DNA from: Betaproteobacteria bacterium
GTDB lineage: Bacteria; Pseudomonadota; Gammaproteobacteria; Burkholderiales; SG8-39
Reading direction: 5' to 3'
Assembly (NCBI GenBank): GCA_027317055.1
Contig: DAHVFK010000058.1
Span: 1 to 12,438, forward strand
DNA length: 12,438 bases
Part shown: piece by piece, positions 1 through 7,315 of the stretch
How positions within the stretch are numbered: the stretch's first letter is position 1
How the letters are laid out: the number at the start of each line of letters is the position of its first letter
Notes under the pieces: model-generated
What the model was told of the DNA's origin: nothing
What the model saw: the letters and a program-made list of their open reading frames with translations, nothing else
Database searches by the model: none
Program-made: the position numbers and the translations under genes

Positions 1-1
1 C

Positions 2-388
2 GCACAGATCATCCCCAACCCGGTGAACCAGGTGCCGGGCTTTTCCTTGCGCGAGCATTATTTCGTGCCCGGTTTTCCGCAGATGGCGTGGCCCATGGTC
101 GAGTGGGTGCTGGACAACCGTTACCGCCACCTCGCGGACCGGGACCGCTGGGCCGAGGCTTCGATCATCGTCTACGAGGCGGGCGAGAGCCAGCTGATAG
201 CGGTGATGGATGCGGTTGGCGCGGGCTTTCCCGGGGTCAAGGTATTCAGTCTGCCGTCGATGGGCGAGGACGGGAGCCGGCGCCACGTCGAGCTCGGTGT
301 GCGTGGCGATCCGGCGCAAGTGGCGCAGGCGATGGAGCGCCTGCGCGGCGGCGTTCGAGACTCGGGTTTCCCGTTTCGCGAGGCATAA
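2..388 (+). CDS. CinA/MoaB-like molybdopterin-binding domain protein, 3' part (start outside window)
   Basis: The reading frame is open from the window edge to the TAA at 386-388, so only the last 128 codons are present and the true start lies upstream. The visible part begins with an IPNPVNQVPGF segment followed by a PGFPQMAWPM segment. This resembles the MoCF-type fold of CinA and competence/damage-inducible protein A, where a Pro-rich NP..N.APGF stretch precedes a PG.P.EM loop. The rest fits the end of that alpha/beta domain (SIIVYEAGES, then GVKVFSLPSM). I see no C-terminal nicotinamide-nucleotide amidase domain, so this is probably the short, stand-alone form. The function of stand-alone members is not well defined; assignment to pterin binding is by family only. 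The stop codon abuts the terminator that ends the convergent phasin gene. Confidence 0.75.
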   Translation, partial: AQIIPNPVNQVPGFSLREHYFVPGFPQMAWPMVEWVLDNRYRHLADRDRWAEASIIVYEAGESQLIAVMDAVGAGFPGVKVFSLPSMGEDGSRRHVELGVRGDPAQVAQAMERLRGGVRDSGFPFREA

Positions 389-414
389 AAAAAGCCCCGC
401 ATTCAGCGGGGCTT
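387..414 (-). terminator. Rho-independent terminator of the phasin gene
   Basis: A 9-bp perfect stem (392-400 with 406-414, sequence AAGCCCCGC) encloses a 5-base loop. On the minus strand the stem runs straight into seven T residues (complement of the A run 387-393), the classic intrinsic terminator form for the phasin gene. On the plus strand the 3' side is only TTCGGTTT, so it should work less well for the upstream CinA-like gene. Confidence 0.85.
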
Positions 415-437
415 CGGTTTCCGGCGCCTGGCCGGGC

Positions 438-980
438 TTAGGCGGCCTTTTTTGCCTTGGCCATCCCTTTGACGGTCTCGGTCGCGGCGTTCACGTTCGC
501 TTCCGCGATCTCGGTCGCCTGCTTGGCGACTTTGTTGAAGTTGTCGTAGGCCGAATTCGCGGCCGCAAGCATCGACTTCACCGCCGCTACCGCGACGTCG
601 GACCCGGCAGGGGCGTTCTTGGTCGCCTTGTCGAGCATCGACACGAAGTTCTCGTTCCACTCGGTAACGCGCTTTTCTGCCATCTTCGACATTTCGGCGT
701 TGGTTTCGGTCGCAACTTCGTACGCGCTCTTCGAGTACGCGATCGCCTTCTCGATTGTCGGCTGGGCGAGGGTGCTTTGCAGGTTGACGAATTCCTGCAC
801 GTCTTTCGCGCCGAGCAGCGCGCGGGTGTTCGACAGCGTGTCTTCGAACACGGTCTTGACCGCGTTGGCGTTCAGGTTGGCGAACTTCTCGAAGGCCGCG
901 AATTGCGTGGCGGCAAGGGAGAGGATAGTTTCGACGTTGGCCTTATTGGCCGCTTGGATCTGTTCCGGGGTGACGTACAT
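438..980 (-). CDS. phaP: Phasin family protein (PHA granule-associated)
   Basis: A 180-residue protein that reads as a phasin of the proteobacterial PhaP group. Phasins coat polyhydroxyalkanoate granules in the cytoplasm and control their number and size. The sequence is almost wholly alpha-helical and Ala-rich with no Cys. It opens with MYVTPEQIQAANKANVETIL and has the amphipathic stretch FEKFANLNANAVKTVFED near residues 30-47, typical of the family. It ends in a basic KGMAKAKKAA tail. Length matches usual PhaP proteins (about 180-190). The ATG at 978-980 has a good Shine-Dalgarno AGGAG (complement of 987-991) 6 bases upstream. It is monocistronic, with its own promoter and terminator. No phaC, phaA, phaB or phaR gene is in view. 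Confidence 0.92.
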   Translation of the reverse strand: MYVTPEQIQAANKANVETILSLAATQFAAFEKFANLNANAVKTVFEDTLSNTRALLGAKDVQEFVNLQSTLAQPTIEKAIAYSKSAYEVATETNAEMSKMAEKRVTEWNENFVSMLDKATKNAPAGSDVAVAAVKSMLAAANSAYDNFNKVAKQATEIAEANVNAATETVKGMAKAKKAA

Positions 981-991
981 ATGTGACTCCT

Positions 992-1015
992 GTGTGTTTG
1001 AAAGTGTGTTTGAAA
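992..1015 (-). repeat. Perfect 12-bp tandem repeat in the phasin mRNA leader
   Basis: The 12-mer GTGTGTTTGAAA occurs twice back to back (992-1003 and 1004-1015) with no mismatch. In the mRNA sense this reads TTTCAAACACAC twice and ends directly against the AGGAG Shine-Dalgarno of the phasin gene. It gives an A/C-rich, probably unstructured leader just upstream of the ribosome binding site. Its role is unknown. Confidence 0.9.
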
Positions 1016-1042
1016 CGCTAAAAGTAATCTGCCCTATTGGCT

Positions 1043-1062
1043 TTGTTGGTGCGCTGCAACAA
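1043..1062. promoter_or_regulatory. Inverted repeat, candidate repressor operator at the phasin transcription start
   Basis: TTGTTG (1043-1048) and CAACAA (1057-1062) form a perfect 6-bp inverted repeat with an 8-base spacer (GTGCGCTG). It lies just downstream of the phasin -10 box and covers the predicted +1. The TGC/GCA content and location suit an autoregulatory site such as one for PhaR, the repressor that controls phasin genes in many PHA producers. That assignment is inference; no regulator gene is in the window. Confidence 0.45.
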
Positions 1063-1067
1063 TTTGT

Positions 1068-1095
1068 ATTGTAGGCTGATCACTTTAAAAGTCAA
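1068..1095 (-). promoter_or_regulatory. Sigma70-type promoter of the phasin gene
   Basis: On the minus strand, TTGACT (complement of 1090-1095) and TACAAT (complement of 1068-1073) are separated by 16 bases, each one mismatch from consensus. Transcription would start near 1061, giving a leader of about 80 bases that contains the inverted repeat and the tandem repeat. A second, weaker inverted repeat, ATGCT N12 AGCAT (1095-1116), touches the -35 box and may be a further regulator site. Confidence 0.75.
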
Positions 1096-1204
1096 TGCTC
1101 TTGTGCAAAGCAGCATGGTAATTTGATGTTGAGCAGCAAGGCATCTCTCAGCTCCTCTGGAATCGCGCTTTCCTAAAATGTGAGCGCGCACTTACACAGT
1201 CGGT

Positions 1205-1233
1205 TTGACCTCCCCGGACAGGCGCGATAAAAG
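1205..1233 (+). promoter_or_regulatory. Possible promoter of the P450 gene
   Basis: TTGACC (1205-1210) and TAAAAG (1228-1233) are 17 bases apart. The -35 is good and the -10 matches consensus at four of six positions. The start of transcription would fall around 1240, about 20 bases before the ATG. A competing -10-like TATACC lies at 1244-1249, so the exact promoter is uncertain. Confidence 0.4.
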
Positions 1234-1259
1234 CAAACGCCGGTATACCTTCGTACGCC

Positions 1260-2471
1260 ATGGCCATCGATTACCGCCCCGACGCCCCTGCTTTTCTCGC
1301 CGACCCGTTCCCGCTCTACGCGCGGATGCAGGACGAGGACCCGGCGCACTGGAGCCCGCGGCTTAAGGCCTGGGTGCTGACGCGCTACGACGACGTGAAG
1401 CGGGTCTGCCTCGACCGCGAGATTTCCTCGGAACGACTGCGGCCGTTCTTCGCGTCGCTGCCAGGCGCCGAGGCGAGCCGCATCGCGGACATAATCCGAT
1501 ACCTGTCGCTGTGGATGGTGTTTCGCGATCCGCCCGAGCACACGCGCCTGCGCCGCCTGACCAGCAAGGTTTTCAACGTGCGCTCGATGCAAGGTATGCG
1601 CGAGCGAATCGTCGCACTCTGCCGCTGGCTGCTGGACGAGATCGGCGAGCGCCAGGAGTTCGATTTCATTGGCGCATTCGCCGGGCCACTGCCCGCGCTG
1701 GTGATCATGGACATGCTCGGCGTGCCGCGCACCGATCTTGCGCGTGTCAAGCGCCTGTCGGACGACATGGCGTTGTTCGTCGGCAGCTCGCGCGGCCAGC
1801 CTGAAAAGTACGACGTCGCCGAGCGCGCAACAAAGGAAATAGCCGCATTCTTCCGCAGCCTGATCGCAGCCCGTCGCGCCGGGCCGCGCGACGATCTGCT
1901 CACCCAGCTACTGCAGCTCGAGGCCGAGGGCGACCGCCTGAGCGAGGACGAGCTGGTGGGAACCTGCATCCTGCTGCTGTTCGCCGGCCACGAAACGACC
2001 ACCAACCATATCGCCAACGCAATGCTTTCGCTGATCCGTTTTCCGGGCGAGATGCGCGCGCTGCGCGAGGATCCCGCCCTTGCCCCGGCGGCGGTCGAGG
2101 AGCTGCTGCGCTACGACGGCCCGAGCGGCGCCCAGGTGCGGATCGTGCGGCACGAGCACGAGTTGCACGGCAAGATGCTGCGGCCCGGAGAGCGCGTGTT
2201 CATCATGCTTAACGCCGCCAACCGCGACCCCCGGGCCTACCGCGATCCGCACCTCCTCGCGCTGCGGCGCGACGGCGTGCCGCACCTGAGCTTCGGTTAC
2301 GGAACCCATATCTGCCTCGGCTTTCCGCTGGCGCGGCTCGAGGGGCAGTTGAGCCTGCCCGCGGTGCTCGCGCGCTGGCGCCGCATCGAGCTCGCTGCGG
2401 GGTCCCTGAAATGGATTGACTCGATGGTGTTCCGCGGCATGAAGGCGATGCCAGTCAAAGTCGCGCGCTGA
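1260..2471 (+). CDS. Cytochrome P450 (soluble bacterial type)
   Basis: A 403-residue haem monooxygenase with all hallmark motifs. AGHETT at residues 242-247 is the I-helix oxygen-activating motif. E281-L-L-R284 is the K-helix ExxR pair. The haem loop FGYGTHICLG is at 345-354, with Cys352 as the thiolate ligand. HTRLR near residue 94 is the usual C-helix haem-propionate contact. There is no N-terminal membrane anchor, and length is normal for soluble class I bacterial P450s, which take electrons from a ferredoxin and its reductase. No ferredoxin, reductase or biosynthetic gene lies nearby, so the substrate cannot be inferred. The ATG has no clear Shine-Dalgarno but the protein opens directly into the family's usual N-terminal region (DPFPLYARM). 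It is convergent with gluQ; the 81-base gap between their stops (2472-2552) shows no convincing terminator. Confidence 0.95.
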   Translation: MAIDYRPDAPAFLADPFPLYARMQDEDPAHWSPRLKAWVLTRYDDVKRVCLDREISSERLRPFFASLPGAEASRIADIIRYLSLWMVFRDPPEHTRLRRLTSKVFNVRSMQGMRERIVALCRWLLDEIGERQEFDFIGAFAGPLPALVIMDMLGVPRTDLARVKRLSDDMALFVGSSRGQPEKYDVAERATKEIAAFFRSLIAARRAGPRDDLLTQLLQLEAEGDRLSEDELVGTCILLLFAGHETTTNHIANAMLSLIRFPGEMRALREDPALAPAAVEELLRYDGPSGAQVRIVRHEHELHGKMLRPGERVFIMLNAANRDPRAYRDPHLLALRRDGVPHLSFGYGTHICLGFPLARLEGQLSLPAVLARWRRIELAAGSLKWIDSMVFRGMKAMPVKVAR

Positions 2472-2552
2472 GCGGCGCGGCCCGAGCGTGGACGCCCGTG
2501 CGCCCGAGCGGGGTCGAATACGCGGCCCTCGCGCTGGTGCTCGGCTCGCTGC

Positions 2553-3437
2553 TCACGGTGGTGCCGCCGCAGCGCGCGCGCAGGGTATGAGAGAGACGTC
2601 CCAGCGTTCGAGCGCGCGCAGCAGCATCTCGCCCGCGTTCGCCGCGTCGGGCACGGGCTGGCCAAGGAACGCGAGCGCGCGCGCCAGCTCGTGCAGCGGC
2701 CGCGCTGCGTCGATTGCCGGCGCGCCGCTCTGCTTGCTCAGCTTCTCACCGCTCGCGGTCAGCGCGGCCGGCAGATGCAGGTAGCGCGGGCTGGGGTAGC
2801 CGAGCAGGCGCTGCAGCCAGATCTGGCGCGCGGTGGAATCGAGCAGGTCGGCGCCCCGCACCACGTCGGTGATGCCCTGCTCGGCGTCGTCGACCACGAC
2901 GGCGAGCTGGTAGGCGATCACGCCATCGGCGCGGCACAAGACGAAGTCGCCTACCTCGCGCTCGACCAACTGTGTGATTTCGCCCAGCACCCGGTCGGTG
3001 AAGCGGGTCGGCTCGCTCGCGGTGCGCACGCGCGTGGCGCGCGCGCTCCGTCCCGGGGCGAGGCCGCCGCGGCAGGTGCCGGGGTAAATGCGTGCGCCGT
3101 CGATCGCGAGCGCGGAATCGGCGATCTCGCTGCGCGTGCAGCCGCAGGGGTAGATGGCGCCTAGGCGCTCGAGCGCGTCGAGCGCGGCGCGGTAGCTCGC
3201 GCTGCGCGCGCTCTGGTACAGGACCGGCCCGTCCCAGGTCAGTCCGAGGGCTTCGAGCTGGCGCAGGATGGTGTCGGCAGCGCCCGGTTGCTCACGCGGC
3301 TTGTCCAGATCCTCGATGCGCAGCAGCCAGGCGCCGCCAGCGGCGCGCGCATCGAGCCAGCTGGCAAGCGCCGCCGCCAGCGAACCGAAGTGCAAAGGCC
3401 CTGTCGGCGACGGGGCGAAGCGGCCCGTGTAGCGCAT
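2553..3437 (-). CDS. gluQ: Glutamyl-Q-tRNA(Asp) synthetase
   Basis: A 294-residue truncated glutamyl-tRNA synthetase paralogue (GluQRS, YadB type). The family activates glutamate without tRNA and attaches it to the queuosine base at position 34 of tRNA(Asp). Seen here: the N-terminal RFAPSPTGPLHFGS, with HFGS (16-19) as the HIGH motif; the zinc site C98-x-C100, Tyr118 and Cys122; RIEDLD at 40-45; and KLSKQ (232-236) as the KMSKS-like loop. The anticodon-binding domain of full GltX is absent, as expected. I start at ATG 3435-3437 because homologues begin with M-x-Y-x-GRFAPSPTG; an in-frame ATG at 3453-3455 would add six residues. Neither has a clear Shine-Dalgarno. The frame stays open far upstream, but that part overlaps the thioredoxin gene and is not credible. 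It is divergent from the thioredoxin gene across 38 bases. Confidence 0.93.
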   Translation of the reverse strand: MRYTGRFAPSPTGPLHFGSLAAALASWLDARAAGGAWLLRIEDLDKPREQPGAADTILRQLEALGLTWDGPVLYQSARSASYRAALDALERLGAIYPCGCTRSEIADSALAIDGARIYPGTCRGGLAPGRSARATRVRTASEPTRFTDRVLGEITQLVEREVGDFVLCRADGVIAYQLAVVVDDAEQGITDVVRGADLLDSTARQIWLQRLLGYPSPRYLHLPAALTASGEKLSKQSGAPAIDAARPLHELARALAFLGQPVPDAANAGEMLLRALERWDVSLIPCARAAAAPP

Positions 3438-3444
3438 GTGCGGG

Positions 3445-3467
3445 TATAGTGCCATTTTGCAGAGGAG
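3445..3467 (+). promoter_or_regulatory. Possible -10 element and ribosome binding site of the thioredoxin gene
   Basis: TATAGT (3445-3450) could be a -10 box; no good -35 is seen and any such box would lie inside the gluQ 5' end. AGAGGAG (3461-3467) is a strong Shine-Dalgarno 8 bases before the ATG at 3476. It decides that start against earlier in-frame codons inside gluQ. Confidence 0.45.
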
Positions 3468-3475
3468 ATCGCTGC

Positions 3476-3886
3476 ATGGCGACTGTCGAACTGACGAAGG
3501 AAAACTTCGAGCAGGTGGTGAGCACGAACCCGATGGTGGTGGTCGATTTCTGGGCGCCGTGGTGCGGGCCCTGCAAGGGTTTCGCGCCTGTTTTCGAAGG
3601 CGCGTCGGAGCAGCATGAGGACGTGGTGTTCGCCAAGGTAAACACCGACGATGAGCAGGAGATCGCAGGATCGTTCGGCATCCGCTCGATCCCGACGCTG
3701 ATGGTGTTTCGCGAGAAAGTGCTGCTGTTCCAGCAGGCCGGCGCGCTGCCAGCTTCCGCGCTCGAGCAGGTGCTCGAGCAGGCCAAGGCGCTGGATATGG
3801 CGCAGGTGCACGAGGAAATCGCAAAGCAGGAGATCGCGGAACGCGAAAAGTCCGAGGGCGCTGGGCCGCAGGCCGGCGACGCCTGA
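3476..3886 (+). CDS. Thioredoxin family protein with charged C-terminal extension
   Basis: A 136-residue cytoplasmic thioredoxin-fold protein. The active site W29-C30-G31-P32-C33-K34 is intact, and the cis-proline loop RSIPT (Pro73) matches classical thioredoxin. It should act as a dithiol-disulfide reductase; the specific partner is unknown. Canonical thioredoxin ends near residue 105. Here about 30 extra residues follow (ALDMAQVHEEIAKQEIAERE, then a GAGPQAGDA end) and look like a charged helix. I recall the same tailed form as common in betaproteobacteria, distinct from trxA. There is no signal peptide. The start is set by AGAGGAG 8 bases upstream. The pirin-like gene follows after 11 bases, suggesting cotranscription. 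Confidence 0.9.
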   Translation: MATVELTKENFEQVVSTNPMVVVDFWAPWCGPCKGFAPVFEGASEQHEDVVFAKVNTDDEQEIAGSFGIRSIPTLMVFREKVLLFQQAGALPASALEQVLEQAKALDMAQVHEEIAKQEIAEREKSEGAGPQAGDA

Positions 3887-3897
3887 GCGGGCGCGAC

Positions 3898-4596
3898 GTG
3901 ATCGAGTTGCGCCGCGCCGCGGAACGCGGGCACGCCAACCACGGCTGGCTCGACTCGTTCCACAGCTTTTCGTTCGCCGACTATCACGACCCGCGGCACA
4001 TGGGTTTCGGCAGCCTGCGCGTGATCAACGAGGATCGGATCCAGCCCGGCACCGGCTTCGGCACGCACAGCCACCGCGACATTGAGATCGTGAGCTACGT
4101 GCTGCAAGGCGCGCTCGCGCACCAGGACTCGATGGGTAATGGCTCGACCATCGTACCAGGGGACGTTCAGCGCATGAGCGCAGGCACCGGCGTGCGCCAC
4201 AGCGAGTACAACCACGAGCCGTCGGGTGTCACCCACTTCCTGCAGATCTGGCTCGAGCCGGCGACGCGCGGCATCGCGCCGGGCTACGAGCAGAAGCACT
4301 TCGACGCCGTGTCCAAGCGCGGACGCCTGCGGCTGGTTGCCTCGCCCGACGGGCGTGAAGGCTCGGTGACGATTCACCAAGATGCACACATGTACGCCGC
4401 GCTGCTGAACGGCAGCGAGCACGTGGTCCACCCTCTGTCCAGGGGACGGCGCGCCTACGTGCATGTCGCGCGCGGCAGCCTGACGGTGACGGGCTACGAG
4501 CTCGGCGCAGGCGACGCGCTCAAGGCGAGCGACATGGCGGAAATCACCTTGGAGCGGGGCGAGCAGGCGGAAGTCTTGCTGTTCGACCTCGCCTGA
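3898..4596 (+). CDS. Pirin family protein (YhhW-like bicupin)
   Basis: A 232-residue pirin of the YhhW type. These bicupins bind one metal in the N-terminal cupin, and some members show quercetin 2,3-dioxygenase activity in vitro; the physiological role is unsettled. The metal ligands fall at His57, His59, His101 and Glu103, the same positions I recall for E. coli YhhW. Other family blocks are ERGHANHGWLDSFHSFSF near the N-terminus, HQDSMGNG (75-82) and MSAGTGVRHSEYN (93-105). The start is GTG at 3898, chosen because the protein then begins MIELRRA-ERGH like its relatives. The ribosome binding site is weak, so translation may be coupled to the thioredoxin gene 11 bases upstream. fumC begins 22 bases after its stop. 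Confidence 0.92.
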   Translation: MIELRRAAERGHANHGWLDSFHSFSFADYHDPRHMGFGSLRVINEDRIQPGTGFGTHSHRDIEIVSYVLQGALAHQDSMGNGSTIVPGDVQRMSAGTGVRHSEYNHEPSGVTHFLQIWLEPATRGIAPGYEQKHFDAVSKRGRLRLVASPDGREGSVTIHQDAHMYAALLNGSEHVVHPLSRGRRAYVHVARGSLTVTGYELGAGDALKASDMAEITLERGEQAEVLLFDLA

Positions 4597-4618
4597 GCGG
4601 ATTCGGTAAGCCGCGGTA

Positions 4619-6013
<1,395 letters not shown>

Positions 6014-6020
6014 ACTAGGC

Positions 6021-6029
6021 TGATAAACT
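6021..6029 (+). promoter_or_regulatory. Possible extended -10 promoter just before purN
   Basis: TGATAAACT (6021-6029) fits the extended -10 pattern TG-N-TAAACT and ends 10 bases before the purN ATG. purN has no recognisable Shine-Dalgarno. A start of transcription near 6036 would give an almost leaderless mRNA. No convincing -35 box is present. Confidence 0.35.
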
Positions 6030-6039
6030 GCGCCCCGCG

Positions 6040-6657
6040 ATGTCAGTCGTCGTCCTCATCTCCGGCCGGGGCAGCAACATGCAGGCCCTGCTCGACGCCG
6101 GGCTGCCGGTTGCGGCGGTAATCGGCAACACGGCCGATGCGGCGGCGCTTGAAATCGCGGCGCGGCGCGGCATCGGCGCCTCGGTCGTCGAGCACAAGGA
6201 CTACGGGACGCGAGAGGAGTTCGACGCTGCGCTTGCCGCGGAGATCGACCGCCATTCGCCGCGGCTGGTTGCGCTGGCGGGGTTCATGCGCATCCTGACT
6301 CCGGGCTTCGTCGCGCATTACGCGGGGCGGCTGGTGAACATCCATCCGTCGCTGCTGCCTGCGTTTCCCGGGCTCGACACGCACCGGCGCGCACTGGCCG
6401 CGGGGGTCAAGGTGCATGGTTGCAGCGTGCATTTCGTGAGCGAGCAGCTCGATCACGGCCCGATCATCGTCCAGGCCGCCGTGTCGGTGCGGCCGGGCGA
6501 CACGCCTGACCTGCTCGCCGCCCGCGTGCTGCGTCAGGAGCACGTGGTGTATCCGCGCGCGGTGGGATGGTTCCTGGACGGCAAGCTGGTCGTCCGTAAT
6601 GGAGTCGTGAGCGTTAAAGGAAACGATGCGCAACTGGTTTATTCCGATCGCGATTAG
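6040..6657 (+). CDS. purN: Phosphoribosylglycinamide formyltransferase (GAR transformylase 1)
   Basis: A 205-residue enzyme of de novo purine synthesis that transfers a formyl group from 10-formyltetrahydrofolate to GAR. Seen: the phosphate-binding SGRGSNMQ (8-15), the catalytic core N100-I-H102-PSLLPAFPGLDTH, and the DHG loop with Asp138, matching the Asn/His/Asp triad of the family. Length is normal (E. coli 212). The ATG at 6040 gives MSVVVLISGRGSN, the expected N-terminus. It follows fumC by 26 bases. Its last 32 bases (6626-6657) overlap the start of the DUF3108 gene in another frame, so those two are probably translationally coupled. Confidence 0.95.
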   Translation: MSVVVLISGRGSNMQALLDAGLPVAAVIGNTADAAALEIAARRGIGASVVEHKDYGTREEFDAALAAEIDRHSPRLVALAGFMRILTPGFVAHYAGRLVNIHPSLLPAFPGLDTHRRALAAGVKVHGCSVHFVSEQLDHGPIIVQAAVSVRPGDTPDLLAARVLRQEHVVYPRAVGWFLDGKLVVRNGVVSVKGNDAQLVYSDRD

Positions 6658-7315
6658 CGCCTGGTTCTGCGCCTGCGCCCAGGCCGCCCCCCCGGTGCGC
6701 GTCGAGATCGATTACGACGTGCTGCGTAACGGCAGCGCAATGGCCGAAGTGGTCGACCGCTTCGAGCACGACGGCAAAACCTACCACCTGGTGGAGCAGT
6801 GGCACGGCAGGGGCCTATTTGCGCTGCTCGGTGGGATCACCCGCACTAGCAGCGGAACCATCGGCGGCGGCGCGCTGCGCCCTCTGGAATTCTCCGACGT
6901 GCGCACCGGACGTGACCCGGTGCGAGCGGTGTTCGACTGGGCGGACGAGAGTCTGAAGCTGGAGGCCAACGGCAAGACCCGCACCCAGCCGATGCCGGCG
7001 CACGCGCAGGACAAAGTCTCGATGCTTTATGGCTTCGCCTTCGACCCTCCCGGGGCGGCGCCGGTCGTGATCAACGCCACCGACGGCAAGGGTGTATCGC
7101 ACTACGTGTTCGAAGCCGCGGGCCGGCAACAGATAGACACCCCCGCTGGCCAGTTCGACGCCTTGCGGCTGGTCAAGCGCAAAGACGGTCCGGACGATCA
7201 CGGCACCGAGATCTGGCTCGCGCGCGGGCACGGCTACCTTCCGATCCGGGTCCTGATCACCGACAAGGATGGCACGCGTATCGACCAAGTCGTGACGCGC
7301 ATCGCCGCGCCGTGA
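6626..7315 (+). CDS. DUF3108 family secreted protein
   Basis: A 229-residue protein with a clear N-terminal signal sequence: MRNW, a hydrophobic stretch, and a CAQA-AP cleavage site after about residue 20. It is probably periplasmic or attached to the outer membrane. The mature part looks beta-rich, with YDVLRNG and a later GVSHYVFEAAGRQQIDTPAG stretch, and matches my memory of DUF3108 proteins found after purN in betaproteobacteria. Two Cys (15, 17) sit in the signal region but do not make a lipobox. Function is unknown. The ATG at 6626 is set by the signal peptide and by AAGGA (6617-6621) 4 bases upstream. The stop overlaps the GTG of the next gene (GTGA at 7312-7315). Confidence 0.82.
   Translation: MRNWFIPIAISAWFCACAQAAPPVRVEIDYDVLRNGSAMAEVVDRFEHDGKTYHLVEQWHGRGLFALLGGITRTSSGTIGGGALRPLEFSDVRTGRDPVRAVFDWADESLKLEANGKTRTQPMPAHAQDKVSMLYGFAFDPPGAAPVVINATDGKGVSHYVFEAAGRQQIDTPAGQFDALRLVKRKDGPDDHGTEIWLARGHGYLPIRVLITDKDGTRIDQVVTRIAAP

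Noticed and set aside
210..986. Plus-strand frame of 258 codons across the CinA-like 3' end and the phasin
   Set aside because: It runs through the terminator and antisense to the phasin, with Arg/Gly-rich composition and no motif.
1385..2017. Ser/Arg-rich minus-strand frame inside the P450 gene
   Set aside because: Complement of a well-supported P450; composition typical of a shadow frame.
3438..3938. N-terminal extension of gluQ by up to 167 residues in the same open frame
   Set aside because: It is Arg/Pro-rich, overlaps the well-supported thioredoxin gene on the other strand, and the family always starts close to the RFAPSPTG motif.
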